52,096 bases of DNA from assembly GCA_011523785.1 (NCBI GenBank), contig WTFW01000164.1, forward strand, positions 1 to 52,096, given 5' to 3'. The position numbers were made by a program, and so were the translations under genes. This document shows, in pieces, positions 7,552 through 14,966 of this stretch. Every line of letters starts with the position of its first letter. Position 1 is the stretch's first letter. The DNA is from Chloroflexota bacterium. GTDB lineage: Bacteria; Chloroflexota; UBA11872. The notes beneath the pieces are model-generated. The model had not been told where the DNA came from. It did not search any database and saw nothing but the letters and a program-made list of their open reading frames with translations.

Positions 7552-8430
7552 TCAGGCGGTGACGGGGATTTCCAGGAAGTCGTTGCCGAGGATGACGTCG
7601 CCGGGGAAGTTGGCGCGGGCTTCGGTGAGCATGGCGGATTGGCGTCTGGGATCGTCGGCGGTGGTGTCGAGGTGGACGAGGACGAGGCGCCTGGCGTTGG
7701 CCTGGGCGGCGATGCGGGCGGCGCCGGCGGCGCCGGTGCAGCTGGTGGCGATTTCGGGCCAGCGGTCGATGTCGTCCTGAAGATCCATGGCCATGTGGAC
7801 GAGGACGTCGGCGTCGCGGGCGAAGTCGACGAGCGCCGGAAGGGGCCGGGTGTCGCCGGAGATGACCACGGAGGCGGACGGTGTTTCAAGACGATATGAC
7901 AGTGAGTTGAGGTAGGGCTGGACGTGGCGGGCGGGGCCGGTGGTGACGGTCCAGCGGTCGCCGGCGACAACTTCGTCCTCGTCCAGTTCGTGGACGACCA
8001 ACGTCGGGAGCGTGCGGGGCATGGGGCCGCCGCGAAGCTGGTGGATGCGCTGGCTGAGGGGGTGGCGGGTGCGGGCCTGGAGATCGGGGCCGTAGACACC
8101 CTGGGGACCGAAGAGTTGATTGGTGATGCGGAGAAGCGGCGGGGGGCCGTATACGGTGAGGTCATCACCGGCGCCGGCACCCTGGTCCCAGCGGGCCATG
8201 ACGAAGTGGCCGAAGTCGGCCATGTGGTCGAAGTGGTGGTGGGTGAAGAAGAGCTGGTCGATTTGCAGCGGATCGACTGACGACGTGAAGAGATTCATGG
8301 CGGAGCCGGGGCCGAGGTCGAAGATGGCGCCGGCGCCGTCGGTGAGGACGGCGATGGATTGGCCGGCGCGGTGGGCGCGGGGGGCTGGGTTGCCGGTGCC
8401 GAGGAGGACGAGGCGCAGGTCGGTGGTCAT
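7552..8430 (-). CDS. Metallo-beta-lactamase-fold hydrolase (RNase Z-like subgroup), coupled to soxG
   Basis: A 292-residue MBL-fold protein with the metal motif THHHFDH (H64, H66, D68, H69), a further ligand His in GPARHVQP (169), the bridging Asp in SGDTRP (193), and a last His in LVLVHLD (253). The opening LRLVLLGTGNPAP is typical of RNase Z/arylsulfatase-type members. Its ATG overlaps the soxG TGA as ATGA, so it is probably translated from the sox mRNA. The usual companions of Sox operons are folate enzymes, so this partner is unexpected. It might hydrolyse a metabolite upstream or downstream of sarcosine; the substrate is unknown. Confidence 0.8.
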   Translation of the reverse strand: MTTDLRLVLLGTGNPAPRAHRAGQSIAVLTDGAGAIFDLGPGSAMNLFTSSVDPLQIDQLFFTHHHFDHMADFGHFVMARWDQGAGAGDDLTVYGPPPLLRITNQLFGPQGVYGPDLQARTRHPLSQRIHQLRGGPMPRTLPTLVVHELDEDEVVAGDRWTVTTGPARHVQPYLNSLSYRLETPSASVVISGDTRPLPALVDFARDADVLVHMAMDLQDDIDRWPEIATSCTGAAGAARIAAQANARRLVLVHLDTTADDPRRQSAMLTEARANFPGDVILGNDFLEIPVTA

Positions 8431-9032
8431 GCGGTGTTCGACTCGGGGAAGCTGAGGCCGAAGGGGTGGGCGGAGTCTTGGAGCCAGGCGGCGACGTAGG
8501 GGGCGAAGCTGCGGCGGACGATGATGTCGAAGGTGGGGGTGCCGTCGACGGCGATGAGCAGGGCCTGGGCGCGGGCGAGGAGGGTTTGGGCGCAGGCGCC
8601 GGGCGGGAAGTCGGTCGGGTGGAGGTCGAGGGCGCAGCTGCGGGCGAGGACGTCGAGTGCTGAGGGGCCTGACAGGCGAATGACCGTCTGGCCGGCACTT
8701 ATGTCAATCACGGAGGCGAAGTGGCCGGCCAGGGCAGTTTGCAACTCCCCCGCCAGCGAGCCGGAGGCGTCGGGTTCGGCGAGCAGGAGCCACTCGTCGG
8801 GTCCGAGCCAGATGGCCGTCAGGTCGTCTCCGGCGGTGGTGGTGTTGGGGGTGAGTGGGAGTTGGACGCCGAGGACTCGATGGACCGCTGACCTTGCTTC
8901 GGTATCGCCGGGGTCAAGACGCAGGTTGACGTGGGTGAGGAAGGGGCGCTCGACGAGTTGGCCGTCCGGCGGGGGCGTGTCCGCAGATTGGATTGCGCCG
9001 AGGGGTGAGCGGCGGGAGATGGGACTAGACAT
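8427..9032 (-). CDS. soxG: Sarcosine oxidase, gamma subunit
   Basis: A 201-residue protein with the gamma-subunit pattern: SPLG near the N-terminus, WLGPDEWLLLA, VIDISAGQTVIRLSGPSALDVLA, CALDLHP, and FDIIVRRSFAPYVAAWL near the end. The fold resembles part of the GcvT family. It is one of four subunits of the heterotetrameric enzyme that oxidises sarcosine to glycine, passing the methyl carbon to tetrahydrofolate and electrons to O2. Its start overlaps the end of soxA by 8 bases. Confidence 0.92.
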   Translation of the reverse strand: MSSPISRRSPLGAIQSADTPPPDGQLVERPFLTHVNLRLDPGDTEARSAVHRVLGVQLPLTPNTTTAGDDLTAIWLGPDEWLLLAEPDASGSLAGELQTALAGHFASVIDISAGQTVIRLSGPSALDVLARSCALDLHPTDFPPGACAQTLLARAQALLIAVDGTPTFDIIVRRSFAPYVAAWLQDSAHPFGLSFPESNTA

Positions 9033-12006
9033 GCTGGCGAGCGCCTTCGGGGTCGTAGAAGACGGGGTTGCAGCTGCGGGCGGGGAGCCAGCGGTCGTCG
9101 TCGAGGGTCGCTACGTAAAAGCGCTCGCCGTGGCCAGCGCCGCCGGAGACCATGGCCAGGGCGATTGAGCGGCCGAGCGTGGGGCTGCAGTAGCTGGACG
9201 TGACGTGGCCGCGCATGGGCAGAGGACGCTCGAATCCCGGGATATCGACCACGGCGCCGCCTTCGGGCAAGACTTGCGCCGGGTCGTCGCTAAGCAATCC
9301 AATGAGCTTCTTACGGTCGAGTCGCCGGGTGTCCGGACGGCTGAGGGAGCGCTTGCCGAGGAAGTCCTTGCGGCGGGAAAGCAGGCGGCCGAGGCCGACG
9401 TCATCCGGTGTGACGGAGCCGTCGGTTTCCTGGCCGACGATGATGAAGCCCTTTTCGGCTCGGAGGACGTGCATAGTCTCGGTGCCGTAGGGGGTGATGC
9501 CGAAGGGGCGGCCGGCGTCGACGAGCGCTTCCCAGACGTGGCGGGCGCGGTCGGCGGGGACGTTGATTTCGTAGGAGAGTTCGCCGCTGAAGCTGATGCG
9601 GAAGACGCGGGCGAGGACGCCGGCGACATGGCCTTCGCGGAAGGTCATGAAGGGGAAGGCCCGGCGGGCGAGCGGGATGTCGGTGCCGGCGGCGGCGAGT
9701 ACTTCGCGGCTGCGGGGTCCGGCGAGGGCGATGTTGGACCAGTGCTCGGAGACGGAGGTGAGGTAGACGCGGAGGTCGGGCCACTCGGTCTGCAGCCACT
9801 GTTCGAGCCAGGCCAGCACGGGGGCCGCGTTGGAGGTGCTGGTGAACATGAGGTAGCGCTGATCATCGAGGCGGGCGGTGACGCCGTCGTCGAAGATCAT
9901 GCCGTCCTCGCCGAGCATGAGGCCGTAGCGGCAGCGGCCGGGTCGAAGGCGCTTCCAGGCGTTGGTGTACACGCGGTCGAGGAACTCGCCGGCGTCGGGG
10001 CCGGTGATCTCGATCTTGCCGAGGGTTGAGTAGTCGAGGATGCCGACGCGGTGGCGGACGGCGAGGCACTCGCGGGCGACGGCGTCGTGCATGGATTCGC
10101 CGGGCTGGGGGTAGTACCAGGCGCGGCGCCACTGGCCGACGTTTTCGAAACGGGCGCCGGCGGCTTCGTGCCATTCCTGCATGGGGGTGACGCGGACGGG
10201 ATCGGCGAGCGGGCCGATGTGGCGCCCGGCGATGGCGCCGAGGGATACCGGGGAGTAGGCGGGGCGATGGCGGGGGGTACCGACGGAGGCCGGGTCGCGA
10301 CCGAGCAGCTCGGCGATGACACCGGTGGCTAGGGGATTGGCGAGCTTGCCCTGGTCGGGTCCCATGCCGAGGGTGGTGTAGCGCTTGACGTGCTCGATGG
10401 ATTCGAAGCCTTCGCGGAGGGAGAGGCGGAGGTCGTCGAGGGTGACGTCTTCGTGGAGGTCGACGAACTGGGGTTTGGCGCGGGCGAGGTTGCCGGGGGG
10501 GAGCCAGTAGGGCTGAATTGGAGCCTGGGCGGAATCGTTGGCCCGGGGAGCTTCGGGTTCGCTGCCGTTCGAGCGGCCAGCGGCCGCGGCTGCGGCGGAA
10601 CCGGCCTGCGTGCCCTGGCGGAGCGTGGCGGCTAGCTCCAGTTCACCCGCAACAGCGCCTGCCGGGTGGATGCCGTTGCCTGGCCTGGGCGCGAAGGCAG
10701 CGAGCGTTGGGTCCCACTCCGTTGGGCCACTGGCCTGGGCGTGGAGGTGGAGGGCGGGGGCGAAGCCGCCGGAGACGCCGAGAAGGTCGCATTCGATAGC
10801 GCCGAGGGGGGCGCCGTCCAGGGAGCAAAGCTCGGCGGCGGCGACGCGGCGACCGCCGTGGGCATGGCGGACGACCGCGCCCGGGTGGACCGGGATGCCC
10901 TGCGCTCGGGCTTCGGATGGAAGATCGCCGTCGGGATCGGTACGCACGTCGGCGATGGCGGCGACGGGGACTCCGGCATCGGTTAGATCGAGGGCGGTGC
11001 GGTAGGCGGCGTCGTTGTTGGTGAAGAGGACGGCGCGCGAGCCGGGGGCGACGGCGTAGCGGTGGACGTAGGTGGAGATGGCGCCGGCGAGCATGACGCC
11101 GGGGCGGTCGTTGTTGGCGAAGAGCAGGGGGCGTTCGTGGGCGCCGGTGGCGAGAACGATCTGTTTGGGCAGTACGCGCCAGACGCGGGCACCGCTTTCG
11201 GAACCGGCGTCGTCCGGCTGGTCGGCGAGTAGACGCTCGGCCAGGAGGACGAGGTTGCTCTCGTAGAGGCCGAAGGCGGTGGTGTTGGGGAGGAGGGTGA
11301 CACCGGGGGCCGCGGTGAGTTCGGCGGTAACGGCGTCGGCCCAATCGGGTCCGGGGAGGTCATCGACTCGCTCGCGACTGGCGAGGAGGCTTCCGCCTGG
11401 CTCTGCCTGCTCGTCGACAAGGATCACGCGCGCTCCGGTGTGTGCGGCTGCGCGGGCAGCGGCGAGGCCGGCGGGGCCGGCGCCGACGACCAGCACGTCG
11501 CAATGAGCGTGGACGTGGTCGTAGCGGTCGGGATCGGGGGCATCCGGCGCGTGGCCGAGGCCGGCGGCGTGGCGCAGGAAGTGCTCGTAGAGCGGCCAGA
11601 ACCGGCGGGGCCACATGAGGGTCTTGTAGTAGAAGCCGGCGGGAATGAAGGGGGCCACGAGGCCGAAGGCGGACATGACGTCGTATTCGAGGGTTGGCCA
11701 GGCGTTGACGTGGCGAACCTTCAGGCCGGGGGTGGCCGCGGTGACGGTGGCCAGCCGGTTGGGCAACGTGCGAGCGCCGTGGCCGAGCTGGACGAAGGCG
11801 TTGGGATCCTCGGCACCGGCGGAGACGATGCCGCGGGGTCGGTGGTACTTGAAGCTGCGGCCGACCAGGGTGACGCCGCTGGCGAGGAGGGCGGAGGCGA
11901 CGGTGTCGCCGCGGTAGGCGTCGATGGGGCGTCCGTCGAAGGTGAACTGAATGGGCGTGTCGCGGTCGATGCGGCCGCCGCGGTCGAGGCGGAAGGGCTG
12001 GCTCAC
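9025..12006 (-). CDS. soxA: Sarcosine oxidase, alpha subunit
   Basis: A 993-residue protein starting at GTG 12006, which overlaps the soxD TGA as GTGA; the open frame further upstream is antisense noise. Domains in order: an N-terminal ferredoxin-like (Fer2_4) region with FTFDGRPIDAYRGDTVASAL, an FAD/NAD Rossmann domain with DVLVVGAGPAGLAAA (170-184), and a C-terminal GcvT-like tetrahydrofolate domain (about 620-990) with VGILDYSTLGKIEITGPDAG. The alpha subunit holds NAD and the folate-binding chamber that receives formaldehyde. Length and layout match known tetrameric sarcosine oxidases. Confidence 0.95.
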   Translation of the reverse strand: MSQPFRLDRGGRIDRDTPIQFTFDGRPIDAYRGDTVASALLASGVTLVGRSFKYHRPRGIVSAGAEDPNAFVQLGHGARTLPNRLATVTAATPGLKVRHVNAWPTLEYDVMSAFGLVAPFIPAGFYYKTLMWPRRFWPLYEHFLRHAAGLGHAPDAPDPDRYDHVHAHCDVLVVGAGPAGLAAARAAAHTGARVILVDEQAEPGGSLLASRERVDDLPGPDWADAVTAELTAAPGVTLLPNTTAFGLYESNLVLLAERLLADQPDDAGSESGARVWRVLPKQIVLATGAHERPLLFANNDRPGVMLAGAISTYVHRYAVAPGSRAVLFTNNDAAYRTALDLTDAGVPVAAIADVRTDPDGDLPSEARAQGIPVHPGAVVRHAHGGRRVAAAELCSLDGAPLGAIECDLLGVSGGFAPALHLHAQASGPTEWDPTLAAFAPRPGNGIHPAGAVAGELELAATLRQGTQAGSAAAAAAGRSNGSEPEAPRANDSAQAPIQPYWLPPGNLARAKPQFVDLHEDVTLDDLRLSLREGFESIEHVKRYTTLGMGPDQGKLANPLATGVIAELLGRDPASVGTPRHRPAYSPVSLGAIAGRHIGPLADPVRVTPMQEWHEAAGARFENVGQWRRAWYYPQPGESMHDAVARECLAVRHRVGILDYSTLGKIEITGPDAGEFLDRVYTNAWKRLRPGRCRYGLMLGEDGMIFDDGVTARLDDQRYLMFTSTSNAAPVLAWLEQWLQTEWPDLRVYLTSVSEHWSNIALAGPRSREVLAAAGTDIPLARRAFPFMTFREGHVAGVLARVFRISFSGELSYEINVPADRARHVWEALVDAGRPFGITPYGTETMHVLRAEKGFIIVGQETDGSVTPDDVGLGRLLSRRKDFLGKRSLSRPDTRRLDRKKLIGLLSDDPAQVLPEGGAVVDIPGFERPLPMRGHVTSSYCSPTLGRSIALAMVSGGAGHGERFYVATLDDDRWLPARSCNPVFYDPEGARQHV

Positions 12007-12269
12007 GTCGAGCCGCCGTAGGTGCCGGCGCCGAGGATCTCGTTGGTGACGGTGTCGCGTTCGACGATGAACCAGCGGCGGCAGCCGGCGGTGTGGCACC
12101 ACTGCTCGCGGTGGCGGCCGCGACGGTTGTCCCGCATGAACAGGTAGTCGGCCCACTGCTCGTCGGTGAGCGCGTCGGGGTCGGCGGGGCGGGGGATGTC
12201 GGCTTCGCCGCCGAAGGTGAACTCGTCGTCCTCGCGGGGTCCGCACCAGGGGCAGGGGATCAGGAGCAT
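12003..12269 (-). CDS. soxD: Sarcosine oxidase, delta subunit
   Basis: An 88-residue zinc-binding subunit. The opening LIPCPWCGPRE and later QWCHTAGCRRWF carry the Cys/His ligands; EFTFGGEA and EQWADYLFMRDN are also typical of the family. It sits between soxB (4-base gap) and soxA (4-base overlap). Its role in the complex is structural. Confidence 0.95.
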   Translation of the reverse strand: MLLIPCPWCGPREDDEFTFGGEADIPRPADPDALTDEQWADYLFMRDNRRGRHREQWCHTAGCRRWFIVERDTVTNEILGAGTYGGST

Positions 12270-12273
12270 GGGA

Positions 12274-13524
12274 TCAGTGGGCGACGGCGGCGGCGCCGTG
12301 CTCGTCGATCAGGGCGCCGGTGGTGAAACGATCGAGGGCGAACGGCTCGTTGAGGGGGTGCGGTTCCTGGTGGGCGAGGGTGTGGGCGAAGACCCAGCCG
12401 GAGCCGGGGGTGGCCTTGAAGCCGCCGGTGCCCCAGCCGCAGTTCATGTAGAGGCCCTTGATCGGGGTGCCGGAGATGATGGGGCTGGCGTCGGGGCAAA
12501 CATCCACGGTGCCGGCCCACTGCCGCAGCATGCGGACGCGGCTGAAGATGGGGAATAGCTCGCAGACGGCTGCGAGGACGTGCTCGATGATGCGGAAGTT
12601 GCCGTTGAGGTCGTAGCTGACGGGGGCGTCGATGCCGGCGCCGAGGACCAGTTCACCGCGGTCGGTCTGGTGGACGTAGACGTGGACGGCGGCGGACATG
12701 ACGACGGGGTCGAAGACCGGCTTGAGGGGCTCGGTGACAAGGGCCTGGAGCGGGTGGGACTGGATGGGGAGGCGGATGCCGGCCATGGAGGCGAGGACGC
12801 TGGCGTTGCCGGCGACGACGAGGCCTACGGCGCCGGCGCGGATCTCGCCGCGGGTGGTTTCGAGCGAGGTGACGCGGCCGTTGGCGGTGCGGATACCGGT
12901 GACTTCGCAGTTCTCGATGATGTCGACACCGAGCGCGTCGGCGGCGCGGGCGTAGCCCCAGGCGACGGCGTCGTGGCGGGCCACGCCGCCGCGGCGCTGC
13001 AGGGTTCCGCCGAGGACGGGGTAGCGGGTATCGGGTGAAGTATTGAGGATGGGGACGAGTCTGCTTATCTCATCGGTGGACAGCAGTTCAGCGTCGATGC
13101 CGTTGAGCTGGTTGGCGCCGACGCGGCGGGCGAGGTCGCGCACTTCCTGCTCGGAGTGCGCGATGTTGAGCAAGCCACGCTGGCTGAACATGACGTTGTA
13201 GTTGAGTTCCTGGCTGAGGCCTTCCCAGAGCTTGAGGGAGAACTCGTAGATGTGGGCACTGGCGTCCCAGAGGTAGTTGGAGCGAACGATGGCGGTGTTG
13301 CGGCCGATGTTTCCGCCGCCCAGCCAGCCGCGCTCGAGCACGGCGACGTTGGTGACGCCGTGGAGCTTCGCGAGGTAGTAGGCGGTGGCCAAGCCGTGGC
13401 CGCCAGCGCCGACGATGATGACGTCGTAAGCCGGCTTTGGCTCAGCCTTGCGCCAGGCGGGAGTCCAGTCGCGGTGGCCGCGCAGGCCGCGACGGATGAG
13501 GTTGGGGAGCGAGTAGAACTGCAT
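12274..13524 (-). CDS. soxB: Sarcosine oxidase, beta subunit
   Basis: A 416-residue flavoprotein. ATG 13524 gives [20 protein letters not shown], close to known beta subunits; the frame extends to 13614 without SoxB-like sequence. The FAD site is [19 protein letters not shown] (about 36-54), followed by [20 protein letters not shown]. His184 in [12 protein letters not shown] matches the residue that covalently binds FMN in characterised enzymes. The beta subunit carries the sarcosine-oxidising active site. First gene of soxBDAG; no SD is obvious. Confidence 0.95.
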   Translation of the reverse strand: MQFYSLPNLIRRGLRGHRDWTPAWRKAEPKPAYDVIIVGAGGHGLATAYYLAKLHGVTNVAVLERGWLGGGNIGRNTAIVRSNYLWDASAHIYEFSLKLWEGLSQELNYNVMFSQRGLLNIAHSEQEVRDLARRVGANQLNGIDAELLSTDEISRLVPILNTSPDTRYPVLGGTLQRRGGVARHDAVAWGYARAADALGVDIIENCEVTGIRTANGRVTSLETTRGEIRAGAVGLVVAGNASVLASMAGIRLPIQSHPLQALVTEPLKPVFDPVVMSAAVHVYVHQTDRGELVLGAGIDAPVSYDLNGNFRIIEHVLAAVCELFPIFSRVRMLRQWAGTVDVCPDASPIISGTPIKGLYMNCGWGTGGFKATPGSGWVFAHTLAHQEPHPLNEPFALDRFTTGALIDEHGAAAVAH

Positions 13525-13618
13525 GCGCGGCCCGGGGTGTTGGGGGTGAGGAAAGCGTAGCGCGGTTGGGACGGCTTGCGTACGGGGATGGAGGCGCGGC
13601 GTTCTACGGGACATGGAG

Positions 13619-13635
13619 CCTCGCCAGCGGCGAGG
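13619..13635. other. Short perfect hairpin between the sox operon and the coiled-coil array
   Basis: CCTCGCC-AGC-GGCGAGG, a 7-bp stem with a 3-base loop, about 100 bases downstream of the last coiled-coil gene and about 95 bases upstream of soxB. It lacks a T-tract on either strand; it could be a weak terminator for the minus-strand array. Confidence 0.3.
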
Positions 13636-13736
13636 TTGGCTACGTCACCTTAGCCGGGTGGGTTGCCGTGAGTGCCGGGAATATTTGAGGGACGCGGAGC
13701 GTCGTGCTCTGCGGCCCCGTGTCACAGGGACTTGCG

Positions 13737-13976
13737 CTAGCCGGCCAAACGATCCACGGCGATCACCACGCCAGCGGCCGCAGCGGCCGCTGCAAGAACG
13801 AGCCCGGCGAGCCAACGGGTCTGTGAAGCCATGGCGGCGGTCAGTTCGGCCATGGCGGCAGTGAGACGGGTTTCGAGGGCGGCCAAGTCGGCCTTGGTGG
13901 CGTAGTGACGCAAAGTGCGGTCCAGTTCCTCGCGCAATTCAGAGCGAGTGAGCGGGGGTTCTTCGATGGCCGTCAA
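13737..13976 (-). CDS. Coiled-coil tail-anchored membrane protein, paralogue 1
   Basis: A 79-residue protein reading from TTG 13976, preceded by GGAGGAGG; an ATG at 13997 is possible but lies before that SD. Layout: an acidic/basic helix PLTRSELREELDRTLRHYATKADLAALETR (written in parts: PLTRSELREELDR, TLRHYATKADLAALETR), a short stalk LTAAMAELTAAMASQ, then a hydrophobic helix at about 55-73 and the tail VDRLAG. The C-terminal helix predicts tail anchoring with the coiled coil in the cytoplasm. Two close paralogues lie immediately upstream; compared with paralogue 2 the stalk holds one extra 7-residue unit. The family resembles DUF1640/CCDC90-type proteins only in general design. Function unknown. 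Confidence 0.75.
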   Translation of the reverse strand: MTAIEEPPLTRSELREELDRTLRHYATKADLAALETRLTAAMAELTAAMASQTRWLAGLVLAAAAAAAGVVIAVDRLAG

Positions 13977-14019
13977 GCCAATGCCTCCTCCGCCCATGAA
14001 TGGAACCGATGTCCTGAAT

Positions 14020-14030
14020 TGATCGTTGCA
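14020..14030 (-). promoter_or_regulatory. Conserved upstream box, paralogue 1 copy
   Basis: TGCAACGATCA on the minus strand, 44 bases upstream of the paralogue 1 start. The same box, with at most one change, occurs at the equivalent place before paralogues 2 and 3. Conservation in otherwise diverged spacers suggests a promoter element or operator. Confidence 0.45.
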
Positions 14031-14104
14031 TGCCGATGGTTCTCCGGCAAGCAGCCACTAGCTCGAGCGAATCCGGGCTGCCCGGGTCGGGCCGCCCGGC
14101 GCCG

Positions 14105-14320
14105 TCAGACTGCCAGGCGATCGACCGCGATCACGACGCCGGCGGCGGCCGCTGCCGCCGCAAGAACCAGCCCGGCGAGCCAGCGGGTCTGCGAGGCCAT
14201 GGCGGCGGTGATGCGGGTTTCGAGGGCAGCCAAATCTGCCTTGGTCGCGTAGTGGCGCAAGGTGCGGTCAAGCTCCTCACGCAGTTCAGAGCGGGTGAGC
14301 GGGGCTTCTTCAATGGCCAT
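14105..14320 (-). CDS. Coiled-coil tail-anchored membrane protein, paralogue 2
   Basis: A 71-residue protein from ATG 14320, with GGTGGAAGG ending 9 bases upstream. It is nearly identical to paralogue 1 through the N-terminal helix (SELREELDRTLRHYATKADL) and the membrane helix (WLAGLVLAAAAAAAGVVIAV). Its stalk is the shortest of the three (ITAAMASQ). It ends VDRLAV rather than VDRLAG. A separate promoter is likely, given the conserved box at 14367-14377. Confidence 0.75.
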   Translation of the reverse strand: MAIEEAPLTRSELREELDRTLRHYATKADLAALETRITAAMASQTRWLAGLVLAAAAAAAGVVIAVDRLAV

Positions 14321-14366
14321 CAGGCCTATCCTTCCACCGCCCATGGATAAATACGACAACCTGCAC

Positions 14367-14377
14367 TGATCGTTGCA
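14367..14377 (-). promoter_or_regulatory. Conserved upstream box, paralogue 2 copy
   Basis: TGCAACGATCA on the minus strand, identical to the paralogue 1 copy, 47 bases upstream of the paralogue 2 ATG. Confidence 0.45.
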
Positions 14378-14451
14378 CTTCGACGCAACTCAAGCAAGGT
14401 GAAACGAGGTCCCGCCGGTTCACTCGACGAGTAGAGGGCCGTGCCGGGTGT

Positions 14452-14844
14452 CTAGCCGGCCAGACGGTCGACGGCGATTACGACACTGGTGGCCGCAGCC
14501 GCAGCCGCCAGCACAAGTCCGGCCAGCCAGCGGGTCTGCGCGGCCATGGCGGACGAGTGTGCGGCTGCCTGGGCGGCCATGGTGGACGTCAGCGCGTCCG
14601 ACTGGGCGGCCATGGCGGACGTCAGTGCGTCCGACTGCGCGGCCATGGCGGACGAGTGCGCGGCTGCCTGGGCGGCCATGGCGGAGGTCAGCGCTTCGGA
14701 CTGGGCGGCCATGGCCTTCGTGATGCGAGTTTCGAGGGCAGCCACGTCAGCCCTGGTTGCATAGTGGCGAAGGTTGCGATCCAACTCCTCACGCAATTCG
14801 GTACGCAATTCAGCGCGGGTGAGCGGGGTCATCTCGACTGCCAT
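14452..14844 (-). CDS. Coiled-coil tail-anchored membrane protein, paralogue 3 with five 11-residue repeats
   Basis: A 130-residue protein from ATG 14844, preceded by GGTGGAAGG. The N-terminal helix (TPLTRAELRTELREELDR) and the C-terminal membrane helix match paralogues 1 and 2. Residues 44-98 are five tandem 11-residue units alternating between AMAAQSDALTS and AMAAQAAAHSS types. Eleven-residue periodicity is typical of hendecad (nearly straight or right-handed) coiled coils. Only the stalk length differs between the three paralogues, as in a molecular spacer. The open frame continues upstream to 15402, but that part is antisense to the permease gene. Function unknown. Confidence 0.75.
   Translation of the reverse strand: MAVEMTPLTRAELRTELREELDRNLRHYATRADVAALETRITKAMAAQSEALTSAMAAQAAAHSSAMAAQSDALTSAMAAQSDALTSTMAAQAAAHSSAMAAQTRWLAGLVLAAAAAATSVVIAVDRLAG
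14551..14715 (-). repeat. Five tandem 33-bp coding repeats
   Basis: Five in-frame 33-bp units encode the hendecad stalk of paralogue 3. On the plus strand each unit contains GGCGGCCATGGC or a one-base variant. Units fall into two sequence types, pointing to expansion by unequal exchange or slippage. Confidence 0.8.
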
Positions 14845-14891
14845 CGTGGCTAGACCTTCCACCGCCCAAGTTTGGATCCGATATCCAAGTT

Positions 14892-14902
14892 TGATTGTTG
14901 CA
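14892..14902 (-). promoter_or_regulatory. Conserved upstream box, paralogue 3 copy
   Basis: TGCAACAATCA on the minus strand (one change from the other two copies), 48 bases upstream of the paralogue 3 ATG. Confidence 0.4.
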
Positions 14903-14966
14903 CCGCACCTGCGTTGCGGCAATGCGCGATTCGGCCAAACCTGCGCGGGCCGTGGAGGTGCTGGGG

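Noticed and set aside
9205-10029. 274-residue plus-strand ORF inside soxA
   Set aside because: Antisense shadow of the GcvT-like domain with Gly/Ala/Asp/Glu-biased composition.
12007-12246. N-terminal extension of the SoxA frame
   Set aside because: The added residues are Arg/Pro-rich and antiparallel in frame to soxD. SoxA homology starts at GTG 12006, which overlaps the soxD stop.
14551-14715. 33-bp repeats as a possible CRISPR array
   Set aside because: Units are directly abutting with no spacers, stay in frame and encode a hendecad coiled coil.
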